This document shows positions 5,356-9,150 of a stretch of 9,150 nt of DNA, in pieces (positions within the stretch are counted from its first letter, which is position 1; the number at the start of each line of letters is the position of its first letter). Under the pieces are notes generated by a model. That model saw only the letters and a list, made by a program, of their open reading frames with translations. It was not told where the DNA came from and did not search any database. Source of the DNA: Leptospiraceae bacterium (lineage in GTDB: Bacteria; Spirochaetota; Leptospiria; Turneriellales; Turneriellaceae); NCBI GenBank assembly GCA_016788945.1, contig JAEUSA010000146.1, positions 1 through 9,150 on the forward strand. The letters run 5' to 3'. The position numbers and the translations under genes were made by a program.

Positions 5356-7355
5356 CAAGCCTTCTTGACGATCTCCCTGATTTTTTTCGTGCGGATTTCT
5401 TCTTGTACTGTGCCAAAAAACTCTTCACGTGAATATTCTTTCTGCTCACCGGTGAAATAGTTTCTCGCGTTGATTAATCCGCCTGAAACTTCTTTGTCAC
5501 CGACGACCAGCATATAGGGCACTTTCAATTTTTCGGCTGTACGAATGCGCTTGCCGAGACTGTCTTCTGGCTCTTCGACGTGAACGCGTATACCCGCATC
5601 TTTGAGCTCAGCAGCAAGCTTCGTACCATATTCCATGTGCGCGCCGCTGACAGGTAGAATGCGCACCTGCTCGGGTGCCAACCACACGGGAAAAGCACCG
5701 GCAAAGTGCTCGATCAAAAAGCCGATGAAACGTTCATGCGTGCCAAGCGGCGAACGGTGAATACAAACCGGGCGCTTGAACGTACCGTCTTTGTCGACGT
5801 ACTTGAGATCAAACTTCATCGGCATAAAAAGGTCAAGCTGGCAGGTCGATGAGGTGAATTCCCGGCCGATCGAGCTCTTAATCTGAAAATCCATCTTCGG
5901 CCCGTAGAACGCGGCACCGTCGTTTTCGACAATGTATTGCACCCCCGATTCTTCCATCGCCTGCCGCGTCAGTGCTTCTGCCTTATCCCACATTTCAACG
6001 TCGCCGTGGTATTTTTTGTTGGCGGGGTTTCTCAGCGACAGCACCATGTGGTAGTCGGTGATGTTGAGCGCATTGTAATAATATTCGTGCAGTTTGATGA
6101 CCGCCTTGAACTCTTCAACCGCCTGCTCTTCGGTGCAATAGATGTGCGCATCGTTCATCTGCATCGCGCGCACGCGCATGAGGCCCATGAGTGCACCTGA
6201 ATCTTCGTAGCGGTGGCAAGTGCCGTACTCCGCCATTCGCAACGGCAGTTCGCGGTAGCTGCGTGGTCTGTGCCCGAAGATGGTGTGGTGAAACGGGCAG
6301 TTCATCGGCTTGATGTAATAATTCTCGTTATCCATCTGCATCGGCGGGAACATGCTCTCCATGTAGTGCGGTAGATGTTCGCTGGTATAGAAGAGATTTT
6401 CTTTCGTCACCACCGGAGTTGTCACGCGTTGGTAACCATTCTTCGCCTCAGTTTCTTTCGCCCAGTTTTCGAGTTCATCCTTAATAATATTGCCACGCGG
6501 CAGCCAGAGAATAAGGCCCGGCCCGATATCTTCGCTCGTAGTAAAGAGTTCGAGTTCGCCGCCCAACTTGCGGTGGTCGCGTTTTTTCGCTTCTTCGACC
6601 CGGCGAAAATGTTCGGCGAGAAGTTTTTTGTCGGGAAAGCTCACCGCATAGATGCGTTGCAGCATTTGGTTTTCGGCTTTGCCACCAAGGTACGCGCCCG
6701 CGACGGTTGTGAGTTTAAAAACACCCAACTTACCGGTTGATGGCACGTGCGGGCCGCGGCACAGGTCGGCAAATTCACCCTGCTCATAAATGCTGATCTC
6801 GCGATCGGCCGGCAGTTTTTCGATGATGCCGACTTTGAGGTGTTCGTTCATCGCCTTGAATTTGGCGACAGCGTCGGCGCGCTCCATCACCAAACGCTTA
6901 ACGGGGTGGTTCTCGCGGATTACTTTCTGAATCTCGGCTTCAATTTTCTCAAAAGATTCTTCAGTGATTTTGTCTTCGAGTAAAACATCGTAAAAGAAAA
7001 AACCCGGGCCGTTCTTGACGACGGGACCATCTTCAAGTTGAATATGCGGATAAAGGCGCTTTAGTGCCTGCGCGAGCACGTGTGCACTCGAATGCCAAAA
7101 GATCTCTTTGCCTGCTTCGTCTTCGAATGTCAGCGGACGGGCCGTGACTTGTTCGGGTACATTCGCCATCTGACTGCGCAGAGTTTTAAGTACCTCAGCG
7201 ATTGTGCGCGACAGGTCAAAAGAAACCTTCTCAACCTCGACCCCCAACGCCGTCTTGCGAAATGAGGGTGCGAGCTTCTCGACCACCTCGGCGAATGTTG
7301 TTTCAGCTTGGAACTCGCCGCCCGAATCGCCTATGGTAACCTTGATCGCTGACAT
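5355..7355 (-). CDS. thrS: Threonyl-tRNA synthetase
   Basis: A 666-residue cytoplasmic enzyme that charges tRNA-Thr with threonine, full length for bacterial ThrS. Domains in order: an N-terminal TGS domain (about 1-65); the editing domain with HSSAH (88-92) and CRGPH (199-203), which clears mischarged Ser-tRNA; a class II catalytic core with motif 2 around 372-396 (RMAEYGTCHRYEDSG...LMRVR) and motif 3 around 533-550 (HRSPLGTHERFIGFL); and a C-terminal anticodon-binding domain (about 562-660). Expected zinc ligands are C353 (MNCPFHH), H404 (NDAHIYC) and H533. Two core motifs differ from the E. coli type: MNCPFHH for MNCPGH, and QMNDAHIYC for TQDDAHIFC. The ATG at 7355 has no clear Shine-Dalgarno sequence. 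The usual partners infC, rpmI and rplT do not follow; a diguanylate cyclase does. No T-box leader is visible in the short upstream region. Confidence 0.97.
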   Translation of the reverse strand: MSAIKVTIGDSGGEFQAETTFAEVVEKLAPSFRKTALGVEVEKVSFDLSRTIAEVLKTLRSQMANVPEQVTARPLTFEDEAGKEIFWHSSAHVLAQALKRLYPHIQLEDGPVVKNGPGFFFYDVLLEDKITEESFEKIEAEIQKVIRENHPVKRLVMERADAVAKFKAMNEHLKVGIIEKLPADREISIYEQGEFADLCRGPHVPSTGKLGVFKLTTVAGAYLGGKAENQMLQRIYAVSFPDKKLLAEHFRRVEEAKKRDHRKLGGELELFTTSEDIGPGLILWLPRGNIIKDELENWAKETEAKNGYQRVTTPVVTKENLFYTSEHLPHYMESMFPPMQMDNENYYIKPMNCPFHHTIFGHRPRSYRELPLRMAEYGTCHRYEDSGALMGLMRVRAMQMNDAHIYCTEEQAVEEFKAVIKLHEYYYNALNITDYHMVLSLRNPANKKYHGDVEMWDKAEALTRQAMEESGVQYIVENDGAAFYGPKMDFQIKSSIGREFTSSTCQLDLFMPMKFDLKYVDKDGTFKRPVCIHRSPLGTHERFIGFLIEHFAGAFPVWLAPEQVRILPVSGAHMEYGTKLAAELKDAGIRVHVEEPEDSLGKRIRTAEKLKVPYMLVVGDKEVSGGLINARNYFTGEQKEYSREEFFGTVQEEIRTKKIREIVKKA
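5360..5365 (-). promoter_or_regulatory. Ribosome binding site inside thrS for the GGDEF gene
   Basis: Minus-strand AGAAGG (5365-5360) lies four bases before ATG 5355 and within the last codons of thrS (Lys-Lys-Ala). With the TGATG stop-start overlap this favours translation of the cyclase by reinitiation or coupling from thrS, and favours ATG 5355 over TTG 5358. Confidence 0.6.
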
Positions 7356-7378
7356 GAGGCAAAATTAATGCCGACGAC

Positions 7379-7405
7379 ATGCCATAAACCGCTTTACTCT
7401 GGCAT
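7379..7405. repeat. Inverted repeat ATGCCA / TGGCAT upstream of thrS
   Basis: ATGCCA (7379-7384) and TGGCAT (7400-7405) form a perfect six-base inverted repeat with a 15-base spacer. It lies 24 to 50 bases upstream of the thrS start and could be an operator overlapping the thrS promoter. The arms are short, so chance occurrence is possible. Confidence 0.35.
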
Positions 7406-7459
7406 AGACGCAGGGGGCGCTAAATCTATTGCCGGCGAAAAATAGCTGTCCAACCCTCT

Positions 7460-7497
7460 CTAATAATAGATTTTACGATCCACTAAGATTTTATTAG
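7460..7497. repeat. Inverted repeat CTAATAA / TTATTAG plus direct repeat AGATTTTA upstream of the HD-GYP gene
   Basis: CTAATAA (7460-7466) and TTATTAG (7491-7497) are perfect reverse complements. Within and overlapping them, AGATTTTA occurs twice (7468-7475 and 7486-7493), 18 bases apart. The pair ends 14 bases before ATG 7512, where a repressor or activator site would overlap the promoter. A terminator is unlikely because no T run or GC-rich stem is present. Confidence 0.4.
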
Positions 7498-7511
7498 GTT
7501 CCCTTGGGCGC

Positions 7512-8531
7512 ATGGACAACAGTATCTTTGCCGCAACTTTAAATTCTATCTCCGCTCATGTTGCCGTGTTGAACGAGGCAGGCGAAATTATTTATGTCAA
7601 CGAAGCATGGAAACGCTTCGCGGACAATAACTCTCTGCGCGCGAGCAATTACGGTGTTGGCACCAGCTATCTGAATGTGTGCGACACCGATGAAGGTACA
7701 AGTCCATTATCGGGCTGGTTTGCCCGCCTCATTGACGACCGGCGCGGTGAATTCCGTCTCGATTACCCCTGCCATAGTCCAACCGAAAAAAGATGGTTCC
7801 AGATGCGCGTAACCTGCTTCGAATCAAAGGGGCAACTCTACATTGTCGTTGTTCATGAAAATATTTCTGAAATTAAAATAGCCGAAGAACTTCTCTTACA
7901 GACCCGCGACGAGTTGGCGACCGTCAACCGTACATTGCGGCAGACAATGAGCGAAACGATTTCAGCCCTCGCGCGAGCTATTGAACAACGAGATCCCTAT
8001 ACTGATGGTCATCAAAAAAGAGTCTCTTTGCTGGCAACTGCGATCGCCAGACGACTCGGCCACGATGAAAATTTTGTCACCGGTGTTGAGTTTGGTTCGC
8101 TGTTACACGACATCGGAAAAATCCATATCCCCGCCGAAATACTGAGTAACCCGCGACGTCTCTCGGAGATCGAACACACACTCGTGCGCACGCATGCCCA
8201 GTCAGGATTTGAAATACTCAAAGACTCGCATTTTCCCTGGCCATTGGCAGAGATGATTTACCAGCACCATGAGAAACTCGATGGTTCTGGCTACCCGCGG
8301 CATCTGCTCGCGGAACAAATATTGCCAGAAGCACGCATCATTGCAGTGGCAGATGTCACAGAGGCGATCAGCTCCCATCGTCCTTACCGACCGGCTCTCG
8401 GTACCGATATGGCGCTCAAAGAGCTGCAAACTAACAGGGGAAAGCTTTACGACGCCGCGGCATGCGATGCGTGCATTGAAATTCTCACCGAGAATCCGGA
8501 TTTTTGGGACCGGGAAAACGTTCGGCGCTAA
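7512..8531 (+). CDS. PAS-HD-GYP cyclic di-GMP phosphodiesterase
   Basis: A 339-residue cytoplasmic protein predicted to hydrolyse c-di-GMP. An N-terminal PAS sensor domain spans about 8-120 (VLNEAGEIIYVNEAWKRFA, ending in VVVHENISEIK), followed by a helical linker (about 121-150) and an HD-GYP domain (about 150-330). Metal and active-site residues are in place: RDPYTDGH (160-167), LHDIGKIHIP (198-207, with H199 and D200), H228, HHEKLDGSGYP (252-262, with H252 and H253), and D281 before SSHRPYRPAL. One odd point is GYPRHL where GYPxGL is usual. With no membrane segment or receiver domain, its input should be a soluble or cofactor signal at the PAS domain; the ligand is unknown. It is divergent from thrS and ends 19 bases before the convergent adenylate cyclase gene. 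It may oppose the nearby GGDEF enzyme (inference). Confidence 0.93.
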   Translation: MDNSIFAATLNSISAHVAVLNEAGEIIYVNEAWKRFADNNSLRASNYGVGTSYLNVCDTDEGTSPLSGWFARLIDDRRGEFRLDYPCHSPTEKRWFQMRVTCFESKGQLYIVVVHENISEIKIAEELLLQTRDELATVNRTLRQTMSETISALARAIEQRDPYTDGHQKRVSLLATAIARRLGHDENFVTGVEFGSLLHDIGKIHIPAEILSNPRRLSEIEHTLVRTHAQSGFEILKDSHFPWPLAEMIYQHHEKLDGSGYPRHLLAEQILPEARIIAVADVTEAISSHRPYRPALGTDMALKELQTNRGKLYDAAACDACIEILTENPDFWDRENVRR

Positions 8532-8550
8532 TATGCGCGAGGTAATGCGT

Positions 8551-9150
8551 TCAGATCGTTTCTTTTGTTCGGGCGAGGTATGTTCGCATCGAGCCCAGAC
8601 CTTTAATTTCAATCTCCCCGCGGTCGACATATTGCGCCGCATCGCCCAAGGCGACGCGCGTCGTTTCGGTAATGTGGATTTCTCCCGCAACACCCGACGA
8701 TTCCATGCGGCTTGCGGTATTCACCGTATCGCCCCACAGATCATAGATAAACTTGTTCTGCCCGATAACGCCGGCGACCACCGGCCCCGTCGCGATGCCG
8801 ATACGCAGGCGCAACGGTTCACCGATATTCTGGTTTTCATCGTCGAGAATGCGCAGCATTCCCTGCGCCATTTCAAAGCAGCGTTGCGCATGGTCGTCGA
8901 TCGCCGTCGGCAACCCGGCTCCGACCATGTACGCATCGCCGATCGTTTTGATTTTTTCCAGACCCAAGACACCGGCCAACGCGTCGAAATGGCTGAATAT
9001 CCGGTTTAAGAGCTGCACGAGATCATGCGGATTTAGTTTGCGGGACAAACTGGTAAACCCTTCGATATCGGCGAAGAGCACCGAGACGTTATCGAAATAG
9101 TCGGCGATCGTACGCTCACCCGACAGCAGGCGGCTGGCGACACTTTCGGG
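8551..9150 (-). CDS. Class III adenylate cyclase catalytic domain, 5' end outside window
   Basis: The frame is open from the right edge to TGA 8553-8551, giving the last 199 residues; the N-terminal part and start lie outside. It begins with the standard lead-in PESVASRLLSGE. A GTG at 9081 is internal to the domain and not the start. Key residues (numbered from the edge) are the metal Asp D28 (FADIEGFTSL) and D72 (KTIGDAYM), the purine-specifying pair K68 and D137 (IYDLWGD), which indicates ATP over GTP, and transition-state residues N144 and R148 (VNTASRM). So it should make cAMP as a homodimer. In related proteins such a domain often follows a membrane, CHASE2, GAF or FHA sensor, which cannot be seen here. 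The gene ends 19 bases from the convergent HD-GYP gene, with no terminator visible between them. Confidence 0.93.
   Translation of the reverse strand, partial: PESVASRLLSGERTIADYFDNVSVLFADIEGFTSLSRKLNPHDLVQLLNRIFSHFDALAGVLGLEKIKTIGDAYMVGAGLPTAIDDHAQRCFEMAQGMLRILDDENQNIGEPLRLRIGIATGPVVAGVIGQNKFIYDLWGDTVNTASRMESSGVAGEIHITETTRVALGDAAQYVDRGEIEIKGLGSMRTYLARTKETI

Larger units (their letters stand above)
7356..7511. promoter_or_regulatory. Divergent promoter region between thrS and the HD-GYP gene
   Basis: This 156-base region must hold the promoters for both flanking genes. I cannot pick convincing -35/-10 pairs by eye. On the minus strand ATTAAT sits about ten bases before the thrS ATG and could be a -10 of a nearly leaderless mRNA. 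On the plus strand the AT-rich part near 7460-7497 is the likeliest promoter for the HD-GYP gene. Neither start has a clear ribosome binding site. Two separate repeat structures in the region are listed on their own. Confidence 0.5.

Noticed and set aside
6375..6740. Plus-strand open frame of 121 codons inside thrS
   Set aside because: Fully antisense to a well conserved thrS segment; Phe-rich shadow product.
7356..7511. T-box or other riboswitch in front of thrS
   Set aside because: The region is short, has no T-box sequence and its repeats are too small for a structured leader.
8202..8693. Minus-strand open frame of 163 codons
   Set aside because: Antisense to the HD-GYP domain and out of frame with the cyclase; no recognisable domain.
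8269..9009. Plus-strand open frame of 246 codons
   Set aside because: It is out of frame with the HD-GYP gene and then antisense to the adenylate cyclase; both overlapped genes have intact catalytic motifs.
9079..9081. GTG as the adenylate cyclase start
   Set aside because: The frame stays open to the window edge and the upstream residues match the conserved lead-in of class III cyclases, so the true start is outside.

Overview
The window looks like a piece of chromosome from a spirochaete of the order Leptospirales (Leptospira, Leptonema or Turneriella type). This is inferred from remembered family resemblance: a polytopic membrane protein fused to an AraC helix-turn-helix, a ThrS with the MNCPFHH and QMNDAHIYC variants of its core motifs, and many two-domain signalling enzymes. 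Base composition is slightly GC-rich. The species cannot be fixed by eye. I see no tRNA, rRNA, CRISPR array, transposase or phage gene.

Layout. At the left edge a Cys-rich, YkgJ-like protein runs leftwards out of the window (603 to 1, minus). It is divergent from a membrane-anchored AraC-type regulator (640-1776, plus), with 36 bases between the starts. The regulator converges with 7 bases to spare on a small minus-strand gene (1784-2308) whose product appears to carry two ribbon-helix-helix (RHH) motifs in one chain. A 211-base AT-rich intergenic region (2309-2519) holds a dense set of direct and inverted repeats that looks like an operator, plus a promoter that would give a nearly leaderless mRNA. 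It separates the RHH gene from a neutral-ceramidase-family hydrolase (2520-4280, plus) that lacks a visible signal peptide.

The ceramidase gene overlaps tail to tail by 20 bases with a GAF-GGDEF diguanylate cyclase gene (4261-5355, minus). That gene is translationally coupled, through a TGATG junction, to the upstream threonyl-tRNA synthetase gene thrS (5355-7355, minus). A 156-base divergent region (7356-7511) with two sets of short repeats separates thrS from a PAS-HD-GYP c-di-GMP phosphodiesterase (7512-8531, plus). This converges on a class III adenylate cyclase (8551-9150, minus) that continues past the right edge.

How the genes may work together. The right half is rich in nucleotide second messengers: one enzyme predicted to make c-di-GMP, one to degrade it and one to make cAMP, arranged around thrS. 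The most unusual points are the coupling of a diguanylate cyclase to an aminoacyl-tRNA synthetase, and the tandem-RHH protein next to an operator-like repeat array shared with a ceramidase gene. The individual enzyme families are known; what may be undescribed is these couplings and the tandem-RHH regulator with its repeats.
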